Assembly: GCF_002113375.1 (NCBI RefSeq)
Contig: NZ_NEHO01000007.1
Location: forward strand, 1 to 64,000
Length of the DNA: 64,000 nucleotides
Reading direction: 5' to 3'
From: Pseudomonas sp. R37(2017)
GTDB lineage: Bacteria > Pseudomonadota > Gammaproteobacteria > Pseudomonadales > Pseudomonadaceae
The position numbers and the translations under genes were made by a program. The notes beneath the pieces were generated by a model. It worked only from the letters and a program-made list of their open reading frames with translations. It did not search any database and had not been told where the DNA came from. Below, piece after piece: positions 39,715 through 50,713 of the stretch (the stretch's first letter is position 1; every line of letters starts with the position of its first letter).

Positions 39715-40548
39715 TCAGTAACCGTTGGAACCGTAATCCACGGTGAATTCGAACCCGGTAACCCGCTCAATACCGGTTTCCAGCCGCCCATCGGGCAGCA
39801 GTCGCAACCAGCGATAGCCCGGCGCCTGTTCCCCGACCTTGAAATCTTCGCTGCCTGGCTCGAACTGGATGCAGGTCGAGGGCGAGGCGATCAGACGCAC
39901 GCCTTTACGTAATTGATCGATCTCTTGATGCACATGCCCCCACAGCACGGCACGCACCTGTGGAAAACGATCCAGCACTTCGAAAAACGCCTCGGGATTG
40001 CGCAGGCCGATAGGCTCCATCCATGCGCAACCAATCGACACCGGATGATGGTGGAAGCACACCAGATGATGGCGTTCCGGCGCTTCACTCAACGAGCGGG
40101 CGAGCAACTGCAATTGTTCGTCCTGCAAATACCCAGGCACCGAACCCGGCACCGCCGAATCGAGCAACGTGACCCGCCAGTTGCCGATATCCACCATCGG
40201 TTCGAGCAAGGCGCTCTGCACCGCCGCCTCGGCCATGATCTGCGGTTCGTCGTGATTGCCGGGAATCCAGCGTGCCGGCGCATCGAGCTGACGCGTCATG
40301 TTGCGAAATTGCCGGTAGGACTCCAGCGTCCCGTCCTGGGACAGATCCCCCGTGGCCAGGATCAAATCGATCCGCGGCTGTTGCGCACGCACCAGATCGA
40401 TGACCTTTTGCAGGCTGTCGCGGGTGTTCATGCCCAGCAACGCGCCGTCCGCTTCGGCGAACAGATGGCTGTCGGAGAGTTGCACCAGCAACGCCGGATC
40501 GGCGGTGGTCAATGTGGATACGCTCGGCAAGGCGTTCTCCCAGGGCAT
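39715..40548 (-). CDS. cpdA: 3',5'-cyclic AMP phosphodiesterase CpdA
   Basis: Class III metallophosphodiesterase that lowers cAMP and so tunes Vfr. About 277 residues. Metal motifs are all visible: QLSDSHL, ATGDLSQDG, PGNHDEP, CFHHHP and GHVHQE. The start is uncertain: ATG at 40548 (MPWENALPSVS) or a GTG two codons upstream, neither with a clear ribosome site. Part of the nudF-cpdA-parE group. Confidence 0.95.
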   Translation of the reverse strand: MPWENALPSVSTLTTADPALLVQLSDSHLFAEADGALLGMNTRDSLQKVIDLVRAQQPRIDLILATGDLSQDGTLESYRQFRNMTRQLDAPARWIPGNHDEPQIMAEAAVQSALLEPMVDIGNWRVTLLDSAVPGSVPGYLQDEQLQLLARSLSEAPERHHLVCFHHHPVSIGCAWMEPIGLRNPEAFFEVLDRFPQVRAVLWGHVHQEIDQLRKGVRLIASPSTCIQFEPGSEDFKVGEQAPGYRWLRLLPDGRLETGIERVTGFEFTVDYGSNGY

Positions 40549-40643
40549 GATCACGAGGAATGGGTCAGTGCGGCAATTATGCTGGGGGATGATCGAAAGG
40601 GGAAACCTGCGAACCTGACACAGTTCACAACCGCGCTTCAGAG

Positions 40644-41096
40644 TTAACGTACTACTTCGTACTCATGCCCCAGCGCCAGGCAATGGCTCAGCCATTCGCC
40701 CAGAAACATGTTCAGCTGGGCCTTCTCGTCCGGCTGGTGCATCGAGGCGTTCGGATAAGGATAGATGCCGCGGAAGCGTCGCGCATGTTCGGCGCTGACC
40801 ACTTCGGCCATGCGCGCGTCGTGATAGACCTGCACTTCCAGTTGCGGCACCGGCAGCCACGGCAGGCTGTGTTCCTGACGCACTTGCAGGGTCGTGGTGT
40901 AAGGACAGGTCAGCAGCACTTCCAGCGCCAGCACGCCGAGCATCTGGTCGCCATGGGTCACGGCGATGCGCCGCGCGGCGGGCTCGCTGCGCATGTCCGG
41001 CAACAGTCGCATCAAGCGCGCATAGTTCGCCTCGCAGGACGCTTGCAGCCCCACCAGGTCCACCCGATAGCGATCGCGCAGCTTGTTTACGACCAT
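40644..41096 (-). CDS. DUF1249 protein (YqiB-like)
   Basis: Protein of 150 residues, no signal peptide or membrane segment. It belongs to DUF1249 by its order between nudF and cpdA and by conserved stretches YRVDLVGLQASCEANYARL and a YPNASMHQPDEKAQLN motif. It overlaps the nudF end by 10 bases. Function unknown. Confidence 0.88.
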   Translation of the reverse strand: MVVNKLRDRYRVDLVGLQASCEANYARLMRLLPDMRSEPAARRIAVTHGDQMLGVLALEVLLTCPYTTTLQVRQEHSLPWLPVPQLEVQVYHDARMAEVVSAEHARRFRGIYPYPNASMHQPDEKAQLNMFLGEWLSHCLALGHEYEVVR

Positions 41097-41704
41097 AACC
41101 CCCTCACTTCAACGCGGTTCAAAGCCAGCCATTGCAAGGCAATGATGCTCGCCGCGTTGGCAATACGCCCGTCGCGCACGGCTTGCAGGGCATCGTCGAA
41201 AGCCCAGACCGTGACGCGGATGTCTTCCGCCTCTTCCTCCAGCCCATGCAGGCCGCCAACCCCGTTACTGTCGCAACGCCCCAGGTACAGGTGGACGAAT
41301 TCGTTGCTGCCGCCCGGCGACGGAAAGTATTTGAGCATCGGCCAGAGCGCCCCGATCACCAGCCCAGCTTCCTCCTGCGCCTCGCGGTGAGCAACTGCTT
41401 CGGGTACTTCATCCTTGTCGATCAGACCGGCGACCAGCTCGATCAGCCACGGGTTGTCGGTCTTGCCCAGGGCGCCGACGCGGAACTGCTCGATCAGCAC
41501 CACTTCATCGCGCTGCGGGTCGTAAGGCAGCATGCAGACCGCGTCATGGCGAACGAACACTTCCCGATTGATCTCGCGGCTCATGCCCCCGGCGAACAAT
41601 TCGTGGCGCAAGTGCACGCGTTCGAGTTTGTAGAAGCCCTCGTAGCACTTTTCGCGCCGTACGATATCAACGGTGGTCGGAATGGTATTGGCAAAATCCG
41701 TCAT
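41087..41704 (-). CDS. nudF: ADP-ribose pyrophosphatase NudF
   Basis: Nudix hydrolase of 205 residues that cleaves ADP-ribose to AMP and ribose 5-phosphate. The full Nudix box G(5x)E(7x)REAQEEAG is at 93-114. The ADPRase family signature of a proline about 16 residues past the box (MLKYFPSPGGSNE) is present. It is first in the eight-gene run ending at parC. An ADP-ribose hydrolase is a housekeeping gene here; a link to the TIR system is not supported by position. Confidence 0.95.
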   Translation of the reverse strand: MTDFANTIPTTVDIVRREKCYEGFYKLERVHLRHELFAGGMSREINREVFVRHDAVCMLPYDPQRDEVVLIEQFRVGALGKTDNPWLIELVAGLIDKDEVPEAVAHREAQEEAGLVIGALWPMLKYFPSPGGSNEFVHLYLGRCDSNGVGGLHGLEEEAEDIRVTVWAFDDALQAVRDGRIANAASIIALQWLALNRVEVRGLWS

Positions 41705-41918
41705 GACTGTCCTCGTTACTGCAAATCCTCAACGAGGCTCCCACCTCGACTTCGCGCCATCCTAACGCGCCCGTGACGTTTGATGCAGCCCCTTTCCCGT
41801 CAGCGGGATGGACGGTGAGGGCGAAACCCACTCTAATTAGCTTAGTGGCGAACTGACTGCTTCGTTGAGAGTCGAAGCCGGTAACTTTTTGCCTTCCCCT
41901 GTTTCAGAAAGGACGCTC

Positions 41919-42665
41919 ATGTCGCTTTTCAAAATCGCCTCCGTGGCCGTTATCGCCCTGACCCTGGGCGCTTGTGCGAGTCTGTTCAAGCCCAACTACC
42001 GGACACCGCTGGAAACCACCCGCGACGCCTCCGAGCAACTCAAGCCCGGTTGCAGCAACCCGGATTGCCCGCTGGTCAATATCGATACCCTGCACTTCCC
42101 GTCCGAGCCGCAATTGGACGGCATCATCGAAAAACGCCTGCTGCAAATGACCCGCACCTCGCCCGATGCTCCGGTGGCTCCGACCCTGGCGGCCTATCGC
42201 GAAGAGTTCCTGCGCTCCGCCGGCCCGCGCAACAGCAGCTATCTGCAGGCCAAGGTACGCGAGCAGCATGACGGCTTGGTGATCGTCGAATTGTCCAGTT
42301 ACCTGGACACCGGCGGCGACCATGGCACTCCGGGCCGAGGCTTCATCAACTATTCGCGCCAGCAGCACAAAGTGCTGACACTGTCGGACATGCTGGTACC
42401 GGGCCAGGAAGACGCGTTCTGGAAAGCGGCGCAAGTTGCGCATAACAGCTGGCTGATCAGCACCAAGCTCGATCAGGAACCGGAGTTCGTGAAGAGCTGG
42501 CCGTTCCAGAAAACCCGGAACGTGGCGCTGACCTATGGCGGGGTGATCCTCAAGTACGAAACCAGCACCATCGCGCCCTACGCGCTGGGCCATGTCGAAC
42601 TGAAGATCCCCTACCCTCGCCTGAACGGCATCATCAAGCCCGAGCTGTTTCCCGGCCGTAACTGA
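41919..42665 (+). CDS. DUF3298 (RsiV-type) lipoprotein
   Basis: Protein of 248 residues with a lipoprotein signal peptide, lipobox LGAC at about residues 17-20. The C-terminal part (LSDMLVPGQEDAFWKAAQ, YALGHVELKIPYPRL) resembles the DUF3298 domain of RsiV and PdaC, some of which bind lysozyme or murein. Start chosen at MSLFKIASVAV with GAAAGGA upstream. It is divergent from nudF. Its last 32 bases overlap the converging cytX gene. Confidence 0.75.
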   Translation: MSLFKIASVAVIALTLGACASLFKPNYRTPLETTRDASEQLKPGCSNPDCPLVNIDTLHFPSEPQLDGIIEKRLLQMTRTSPDAPVAPTLAAYREEFLRSAGPRNSSYLQAKVREQHDGLVIVELSSYLDTGGDHGTPGRGFINYSRQQHKVLTLSDMLVPGQEDAFWKAAQVAHNSWLISTKLDQEPEFVKSWPFQKTRNVALTYGGVILKYETSTIAPYALGHVELKIPYPRLNGIIKPELFPGRN

Positions 42666-43926
42666 AGGCCCGCCCCAGCACAAACTGCAGCAGCCCTGCC
42701 AGGACCAGCGCCGGCAGGGTGGCGCCGACATCCGGGTACAGGTTGGCCAGCAAATGATAGGTGCTGATCCCGCCCAGCCAGGCGAGCAGTGCGGGCCAGC
42801 GTAGCGCTGTCGAGGCTACCTGGCCGCTGCGTTTGCGCAGGATGAAGTGGTCAACCAGCACCACGCCGAACAAAGGCGCGAATACCGAACCGATCAGCAG
42901 CAGGAAGTTCTGGTACTGGGCCAGCGGTGCCAGCAGGGCAATCAGCGTGCAGATGACGCCAATGGCCAGGGCCAGGTGCTCGACTTTGGCACGCAACAGG
43001 ATCCCGCTGGACACCGCCGCCGAGTGAATATCGGCAAAGGCGTTTTCCGATTCATCCAGCAGAATCAGCAACAGCGGAATGCCCAGGCCGGCACCGGCCA
43101 GCGCCAGCAGCAAGGCATTGACTTCACCGCTCGGCGCAAACGCCAGGGTGTAGGCCACGCCCAGGCTCATCAGCCAGAAATTACCGATGAAGAAACCGAT
43201 GGCAGTGCCACCGAAGACGTTTTTCGCCCGCTTGCCGAAGCGCGAGTAGTCGGCGATCAGCGGCAACCACGACAGCGGCATGGCAATGGCAATGTCGAAC
43301 CCCACGGCAAACGGCATCGAACCATCGCCGGCCTGGGCCCACAATGCAGCCAGATCGGTCTTGGCGAACAGGTTCCAGGTCAGCCAGGTGCAAGCGGCCA
43401 GCAGCAGCCAGATACCCCATTTGCGCAGGATCTGGCGCACGAACGTCAACGGACCGCTGACCGCCAGCAAGGTCGCCAGGGCGCCGAAGAACAGGGTCCA
43501 GAGCACGGGATTGGACATCAGGCTGCCTTCACTGAAGGCCTTGGCGCCCAACAGGCTGGCGGCATCGCGCATGACGATGATTTCGAACGAACCCCAGCCG
43601 ATCAATTGCAGCAGGTTCAGCACCGCCGGCAGGCTCGCGCCTTTGGTGCCGAGGCTGAGCTTGAGCGCGGCCATCGACGACAGGCCGGTGTCACTGCCGA
43701 TTACCCCGACCGCCGCCAGCAGCAGAACGCCGACCAGGGTACCGAGAAAAATCGCCAGCAACGAACCGGACAGGCCCAGGCCCGGTGCGAGCAATGCACC
43801 GGTCTGCAACACCATCAGGCCGATGCCGAGGGAGAACCACAGGGAAAACAGATCACGACCGCCGAAGACACGTTTGTCGGTCGGCACCGCGATATCGGGG
43901 GAGTAAGTGCTGGGTTGAATACTCAA
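42634..43926 (-). CDS. cytX: Putative hydroxymethylpyrimidine transporter CytX
   Basis: NCS1-family permease of about 430 residues with around 12 helices (GGRDLFSLWFSLGIGLMVLQTGALLAPGLG near the N-terminus). CytX proteins are linked to thiamin genes and predicted to import the pyrimidine precursor of thiamin. It lies just downstream of thiC on the same strand, so the TPP riboswitch probably controls it. Start likely TTG at 43926 (M-SIQPSTYSPDIAVP); no ATG in frame nearby and no clear ribosome site. A hairpin-forming repeat separates it from thiC. Confidence 0.85.
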   Translation of the reverse strand: MSIQPSTYSPDIAVPTDKRVFGGRDLFSLWFSLGIGLMVLQTGALLAPGLGLSGSLLAIFLGTLVGVLLLAAVGVIGSDTGLSSMAALKLSLGTKGASLPAVLNLLQLIGWGSFEIIVMRDAASLLGAKAFSEGSLMSNPVLWTLFFGALATLLAVSGPLTFVRQILRKWGIWLLLAACTWLTWNLFAKTDLAALWAQAGDGSMPFAVGFDIAIAMPLSWLPLIADYSRFGKRAKNVFGGTAIGFFIGNFWLMSLGVAYTLAFAPSGEVNALLLALAGAGLGIPLLLILLDESENAFADIHSAAVSSGILLRAKVEHLALAIGVICTLIALLAPLAQYQNFLLLIGSVFAPLFGVVLVDHFILRKRSGQVASTALRWPALLAWLGGISTYHLLANLYPDVGATLPALVLAGLLQFVLGRAFSYGRETARA

Positions 43927-43951
43927 GGGGGTTGACTCATAGAGATGATAG

Positions 43952-44029
43952 CCACAAGCCGCAAGCGTCAAGCTGCAAGAAAAAGCCGGCGTCACACGTG
44001 CTTCTAACTTGCAGCTTGCAGCTTGTTGC
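43952..44029. repeat. Degenerate GCAAGCT heptamer repeats in inverted arms
   Basis: The left arm has about four degraded heptamers (ACAAGCCGCAAGCGTCAAGCTGCAAG). The right arm reads ACTTGCAGCTTGCAGCTTGTTGC in the opposite sense. Folded, they make a hairpin between thiC and cytX. Same family as the longer array at 50556-50690. Confidence 0.8.
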
Positions 44030-46170
<2,141 letters not shown>

Positions 46171-46179
46171 AACCCGAGC

Positions 46180-46209
46180 AGTCTAGACACAACTGGCAAA
46201 GAACGCCAA
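46180..46209 (-). promoter_or_regulatory. Candidate sigma-70 promoter of thiC
   Basis: On the minus strand TTGGCG (46209-46204) and TAGACT (46185-46180) lie 18 bases apart. Transcription would begin a few bases before the riboswitch. The match is fair. Confidence 0.5.
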
Positions 46210-46380
46210 CCCCACTGCAAATACCATGATGAATGGCGTTATTACACGCAGTATCAGGATTGTTGCCGCCCGAATGCACAACTACACTCGCTACGCTGAG
46301 CCGAGCATTGACGCTGTCATAGCAGGGCCTTAGCCTTGGCGCTCAAATTACCTCTGTAATATCAATTCTAGGGATCGTCT

Positions 46381-47820
46381 ATGCTGCGCAAACTCTCACT
46401 GGCCCTTGCCGTGTCTTGTGCGTCCAACGGATTGGCCTGGGCAGCAGATGCGCCCTTATCGAACAAGACGGACCTTGTCAGCGTTTATCAGGAAGCGGTC
46501 AACAACAACGCCGACCTGGCGGCTGCCATCGCCCAATACGGCGCGCAGAAGGAAGTCGTACCCCAGGCCCGCGCCGGACTGCTGCCGAACCTTTCGGGCG
46601 GCGCGAATATTTCCGAGGTGCGTACGGATCTCGATCAGCCGTCCGCCACGTCCAACCGCGACGCTCACTCTTACCAGGCCACCTTGGCGCAACCGCTGTT
46701 CCGGGCTGATCGCTGGTTCCAGTTCCAGGCCGCCAAGGACGTCAACGAACAGGCCGCCCTGCAACTCTCGGCGACCGAGCAGAACCTGATCCTGCAAACC
46801 GCCAACAGTTATTTCAACGTGTTGCGCACCCAGGACAACCTGGCCTCGACCAAGGCCGAAGAAGCGGCGTTCAAACGCCAGCTCGATCAATCCAACGAGC
46901 GTTACGATGTCGGCCTCTCGGACAAGACCGACGTTTTGAACTCACAAGCCAGCTACGACACCGCACGCGCCAACCGCATCGTTGCGCAGCGCCAGGTGGA
47001 CGACGCCTTTGAAGCATTGATTACCCTGACCAACCGTCAGTACAACTCGATCTGGGGCATCAGCCATAATTTGCCGATCCTGCCGCCAGCTCCGAATGAC
47101 GCCAAGGCCTGGGTCGAAACAGCGGGCAGGCAGAACCTCAATCTGCTGGCCAGCAACTATGCCGTCAGTGCCGCCGAGCAGACCCTCAAGCAACGCAAGT
47201 CCGGGCACTTGCCGACGGTTGACGCGATAGCCCAGTACGAGAAAGGCGACAACGACGCACTGGGTTTCAGCAACCCGAACAACCAGCCCGTGCCGTACGG
47301 TGGCAACGTCGAGCAAACGACCGTGGGCCTGCAACTGAACATCCCGATCTACAGTGGTGGCCTGATCAGCTCCCAGGTGCGCCAATCCTATGCACAACTG
47401 GACCAGACCGAGCAGCAACGCGAATCCCTGCGCCGCAGCATCGTGGAAAACACCCGCGACCTGCACCGCGCGGTGAACACCGATGTCGAACAGGTACAGG
47501 CGCGCAAGCAATCGATCATCTCCAACCAGAGCGCGGTGGAAGCGACTGAAATCGGCTATCAGGTGGGTACGCGAAACATCGTCGACGTGCTCGATGCGCA
47601 ACGTCAGCTCTACACCTCGGTGCGCGACTACAACAACACCCGCTACGACTACATCCTCGACACCCTGCGCTTGAAGCAACAGGCCGGTACGTTGAATCCC
47701 GGCGACCTGCAAAACCTGGCACGCTGGCTCAATCCGAACTACAACCCGGACAAGGACTTCCTGCCACCGGATCTGGCCAAGGCGGCCGAAGAGCAGTTGA
47801 AGGCGCGGCCTGAGCAGTAA
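46381..47820 (+). CDS. TolC-family outer-membrane efflux channel
   Basis: Outer-membrane channel protein of 479 residues with a signal peptide (about 1-21, ending AWA). Two OEP repeats are visible, each with long helices and short strands: about 30-240 and 250-450 (NYAVSAAEQTLKQRKSGHLPTVDAIA; YQVGTRNIVDVLDAQRQLY). No lipobox, so it is TolC-like rather than OprM-like. Position next to thiC matches OpmH (PA4974) of P. aeruginosa. No inner-membrane pump is adjacent; TolC channels often serve pumps encoded elsewhere. Confidence 0.92.
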   Translation: MLRKLSLALAVSCASNGLAWAADAPLSNKTDLVSVYQEAVNNNADLAAAIAQYGAQKEVVPQARAGLLPNLSGGANISEVRTDLDQPSATSNRDAHSYQATLAQPLFRADRWFQFQAAKDVNEQAALQLSATEQNLILQTANSYFNVLRTQDNLASTKAEEAAFKRQLDQSNERYDVGLSDKTDVLNSQASYDTARANRIVAQRQVDDAFEALITLTNRQYNSIWGISHNLPILPPAPNDAKAWVETAGRQNLNLLASNYAVSAAEQTLKQRKSGHLPTVDAIAQYEKGDNDALGFSNPNNQPVPYGGNVEQTTVGLQLNIPIYSGGLISSQVRQSYAQLDQTEQQRESLRRSIVENTRDLHRAVNTDVEQVQARKQSIISNQSAVEATEIGYQVGTRNIVDVLDAQRQLYTSVRDYNNTRYDYILDTLRLKQQAGTLNPGDLQNLARWLNPNYNPDKDFLPPDLAKAAEEQLKARPEQ

Positions 47821-47829
47821 AGGTAAAAG

Positions 47830-47905
47830 CTTCGCGAGCGTGCTCGCTCCTACAGGGTTTTGTGCAACACCACAGATTCACTGTAGGAGCGAGCATGCTC
47901 GCGAA
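47830..47905. repeat. Paired REP palindromes
   Basis: TTCGCGAGCGTGCTCGCTCCTACAG and the inverted copy flank about 25 bp between the converging TolC and waaA genes. No other terminator is present in this gap, so it probably ends both transcripts. Confidence 0.9.
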
Positions 47906-47920
47906 TGAGTACAACGCGGT

Positions 47921-49198
47921 CTAACGACCGATCAACCGCCCCAACCCATCCAGCAACCGCTGCAACGCACCCTGATTGGTGCGCATCACTTTCAACCCGG
48001 CCTCTGCCATGCGCTGTGCATCACGGGGCAGTTCGAACAGTCGCTGCACCGCCACCGCCAGCCCTTCGGCATCCTCCACTTCCTGCAACGCCCCGGCACT
48101 GCGCAACTGCGCGGCGATTTCGAGGAAGTTGAAAAGATGCGGCCCGCTCAGCACCGGTTTGGCCAGGGCCGCCGGCTCCAGCAGGTTATGCCCGCCATTG
48201 GGCACCAGGCTGCCGCCGACGAATGCACTGTCAGCCAGGGCGTAGAGAAACAGCAACTCGCCCATGGTGTCGCCCAGCAGCACTGAAATATTCGCGCTGA
48301 CCGCATCGCCACTGGAACGCCGGACCGTGCCGAACCCTTGTTGCTGGCACAACCCGTACACCGAATTGAAGCGCTCCGGATGACGCGGCACCAGAATCAG
48401 CAAGGCATCGGGGTGATTGGCCAGCAACCGACGATGGGCCGCCAGCACCACTTCGTCTTCGCCGTCATGGGTACTGGCCGCGATCCACACCGGCCGCTCC
48501 AGCGCTTGCCATTGCCCGCGCAGATGGCTGGCGCGTTCAAGCAGTTGTGGGTCGATGGTCAGGTCGAACTTGATCGAACCGGTCACTTCGACGGTTTCCG
48601 CCCGTGCGCCGAGATTGCGGAAGCGTTGGGCTTCGGCTTCGGTCTGCACCGCGAACAGGCTCATCTCGGTGAGCATCGGCTGGGTCAGTTTGCGGAACCG
48701 GCCGTAGCCCCTCGCCGACCGCTCGGACAACCGCGCATTGGCCAACGCCACAGGAATCCCGCGTCTGGCACATTGATGAATATGGTTGGGCCACAGTTCG
48801 GTTTCCATGATCACCGCCAGTTTTGGCTGGACCCGATCGAGGAAGCGCCGTGCAGCGCAAGGCAGGTCATAAGGCAGATAACAGTGCTGGATGCGCGGCT
48901 CATTGGCGAACAGTGCCAGGATGCGTTCCGAACCCGTCGGCGTCATGCAGGTCACGGTGATCGGCAGATCCGGATAACGCGCCAGCAAGGCGCGGATCAT
49001 CGGTGCGGCAGCAATGCTTTCGCCCACCGAGACTGCGTGAACCCAGATGCCGCCCGGTTTCATCGGCGGCATCGCGCAGGAGAAACGCTCGCCGATGCGC
49101 CGGGCATACGCCGGCGCCTTGCGCGCACGCAGCCAAAGCCGAATCGCTACCAATGGCAGCCCCAGATAAAAAAGCGCGGTGTAGAGAGTTCTATTCAT
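47921..49198 (-). CDS. waaA: 3-deoxy-D-manno-octulosonic acid (Kdo) transferase
   Basis: Adds Kdo residues to the lipid A precursor at the inner membrane. The 425-residue protein has an N-terminal membrane anchor (MNRTLYTALFYLGLPLVAIRLW), the catalytic-region GERF, WVHAVSVGES, and METELWPNHI, and the donor-site stretch GSLVPNGGHNLLEPAAL. GT30 family. The longer upstream frame is discarded because it runs into the lysR gene. It lies 11 bases past the lysR stop. Confidence 0.97.
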   Translation of the reverse strand: MNRTLYTALFYLGLPLVAIRLWLRARKAPAYARRIGERFSCAMPPMKPGGIWVHAVSVGESIAAAPMIRALLARYPDLPITVTCMTPTGSERILALFANEPRIQHCYLPYDLPCAARRFLDRVQPKLAVIMETELWPNHIHQCARRGIPVALANARLSERSARGYGRFRKLTQPMLTEMSLFAVQTEAEAQRFRNLGARAETVEVTGSIKFDLTIDPQLLERASHLRGQWQALERPVWIAASTHDGEDEVVLAAHRRLLANHPDALLILVPRHPERFNSVYGLCQQQGFGTVRRSSGDAVSANISVLLGDTMGELLFLYALADSAFVGGSLVPNGGHNLLEPAALAKPVLSGPHLFNFLEIAAQLRSAGALQEVEDAEGLAVAVQRLFELPRDAQRMAEAGLKVMRTNQGALQRLLDGLGRLIGR

Positions 49199-49209
49199 GG
49201 CGGCGGAGT

Positions 49210-50112
49210 TTATCGGCTTTTTTCGCCAATCGTCTGCAAGTGCACGGCAAAACGTTCGGCGAGCCAGCGCGCGGCCGGACCGAGCGGATCGTCCCGACGC
49301 CATACCAACTCCACCACCAGGGCCGGCGGGGTCCATTCACTGACCAGTTCGACCATCTGATTCTGATACGTCGGGTACTGCACCACGTGGCGCGGCAACC
49401 AGGCCCAGCCCAGGCCACGCACCAGCCATTCGGCCATCACATAGAAACTGTCGGCGCGCCAGACTTGCGGGCTGGCGGGATCACTGCCGGGATAAATGCT
49501 TGACTCCGTGGACATCAACAACTGCCGATGTTGCGCCAGTTGTTGCCCATCCACCGAGCCTTTGCCCGCCAACGGATGATCCTTGCCACACACCGTGACC
49601 ATTTCCACGCTGCCCAGCACCCGCCGCTCAAGGGCCTCGGGAATCTGATCGTGAAAGAACAACAGCCCCAGATCGGCGCGCCGCTCCACCAGCTTGCGCG
49701 CGACATCACCCTGGGCGGCGCTGGTCAGTTGCACCTCAAGGCTGGGAAATTTTTCCGCCAGGGCCTCGAAGCTTTCAATGATCGGCTGATAAGGCATCGC
49801 TTCATCCTGCGCCACACGCAATCGCGCTTCCTGGCCGCGCATCATCGCCAGCGCCCGGCCGTTGAGTCGTTCGCACTGGCGCAACACTTCCCGCGCTTCG
49901 TCCAGCAAAGCCGTACCAGCCTCAGTGAGTGTCGGCTGACGGCCGCTGCTGCGATCGAACAGGCTGACGCCCAGGTCTTCTTCCAGCAACGCTATCGAAC
50001 TGCTGACCGCCGACTGCGCCTTGCGCTGATCCCGCGCCACGGCAGAAAACGAGCGCTGCTCCGCTACGCTGACAAACAATCGCAGTTGCTCCAGATTCCA
50101 ATGCATGCTCAT
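49210..50112 (-). CDS. LysR-family transcriptional regulator
   Basis: Protein of 300 residues with an N-terminal winged helix-turn-helix (LRLFVSVAEQRSFSAVARDQRKAQSAVSSSI region, residues about 8-60) and a C-terminal periplasmic-binding-like effector domain (about 90-295). Inducer unknown. It is divergent from the EmrE-like gene, the typical layout for a LysR protein and its target, so it may control that exporter. waaA lies directly behind it. Confidence 0.92.
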   Translation of the reverse strand: MSMHWNLEQLRLFVSVAEQRSFSAVARDQRKAQSAVSSSIALLEEDLGVSLFDRSSGRQPTLTEAGTALLDEAREVLRQCERLNGRALAMMRGQEARLRVAQDEAMPYQPIIESFEALAEKFPSLEVQLTSAAQGDVARKLVERRADLGLLFFHDQIPEALERRVLGSVEMVTVCGKDHPLAGKGSVDGQQLAQHRQLLMSTESSIYPGSDPASPQVWRADSFYVMAEWLVRGLGWAWLPRHVVQYPTYQNQMVELVSEWTPPALVVELVWRRDDPLGPAARWLAERFAVHLQTIGEKSR

Positions 50113-50215
50113 GGCTCAACCCATCTCAGTAACAGATAGGTAATGACTTTACCGCATCTGGCGAATCACTAGAATGCCGACCCAAGAGAGCAACACTTCA
50201 CACGAGGATCGAACC

Positions 50216-50548
50216 ATGACCGCTTACTACTACCTGGCCATTGCCATCTGCGCCGAAGTGATTGCCACTGTTTCGATGAAAGCCGTCAAGGGTCTCAGCA
50301 CCCCGCTGCCATTGGTGCTGGTCATCCTCGGCTACGGTATTGCCTTCTGGATGCTGACCCTGGTGGTGCGCAGCGTTCCGGTGGGTGTGGCCTATGCCGT
50401 GTGGGCCGGCATGGGCATCGTGATGGTCAGCGTTGCGGCACTGTTTATCTATGGGCAGAAGCTGGACGTGCCGGCAATGCTGGGGATGGCGATGATTGTG
50501 CTGGGCGTGGTGGTCATCCAGCTCTTCTCCAAAACTGCGGGGCATTAG
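50216..50548 (+). CDS. Small multidrug resistance (SMR) transporter, EmrE-like
   Basis: Proton-coupled exporter of 110 residues with four helices, working as a dimer. Glu14 in AICAEVIATVSMK is the essential substrate/proton residue. The signature WAGMGIV and GVAYAVW match EmrE/QacC types. Start MTAYYYLAIA follows GAGGATC. The position corresponds to PA4990 (EmrEPae) of P. aeruginosa. The tandem heptamer array lies just past its stop. Confidence 0.94.
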   Translation: MTAYYYLAIAICAEVIATVSMKAVKGLSTPLPLVLVILGYGIAFWMLTLVVRSVPVGVAYAVWAGMGIVMVSVAALFIYGQKLDVPAMLGMAMIVLGVVVIQLFSKTAGH

Positions 50549-50555
50549 GAGCAGT

Positions 50556-50690
50556 TACAAGCTGCAAGCTGCAAGCTGCAAGCTGCAAGCTGCAAGCTGC
50601 AAGCTGCAAGCTGCAAGCTGCAAGCTGCAAGAGGGATATTCTCCTGCACTTGCTTGCAGCTTGAAGCTTGAAGCTTGAAACTTGCAGCTT
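50556..50690. repeat. Heptanucleotide tandem array (GCAAGCT)n with opposing arm
   Basis: About ten near-perfect head-to-tail copies of the 7-mer GCAAGCT run from 50556 to 50631. After about 20 bp the complementary orientation appears in diverged form to 50690 (CTTGCAGCTTGAAGCTTGAAG). The two arms can pair as one long hairpin. The array starts 8 bp past the SMR stop and ends 24 bp before the next start. Copy number is probably variable. Confidence 0.95.
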
Positions 50691-50713
50691 CGCTCAAGCA
50701 CAGAGGTCGCTGC

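Noticed and set aside
41087..41704. NudF as part of a TIR or ADP-ribose defence pathway
   Set aside because: It is 18 kb from the TIR operon and sits in its conserved housekeeping operon; nothing in the sequence links them.
50556..50631. CRISPR-like array
   Set aside because: The unit is seven bases with no spacers, and no cas gene is nearby; it is a simple tandem repeat.
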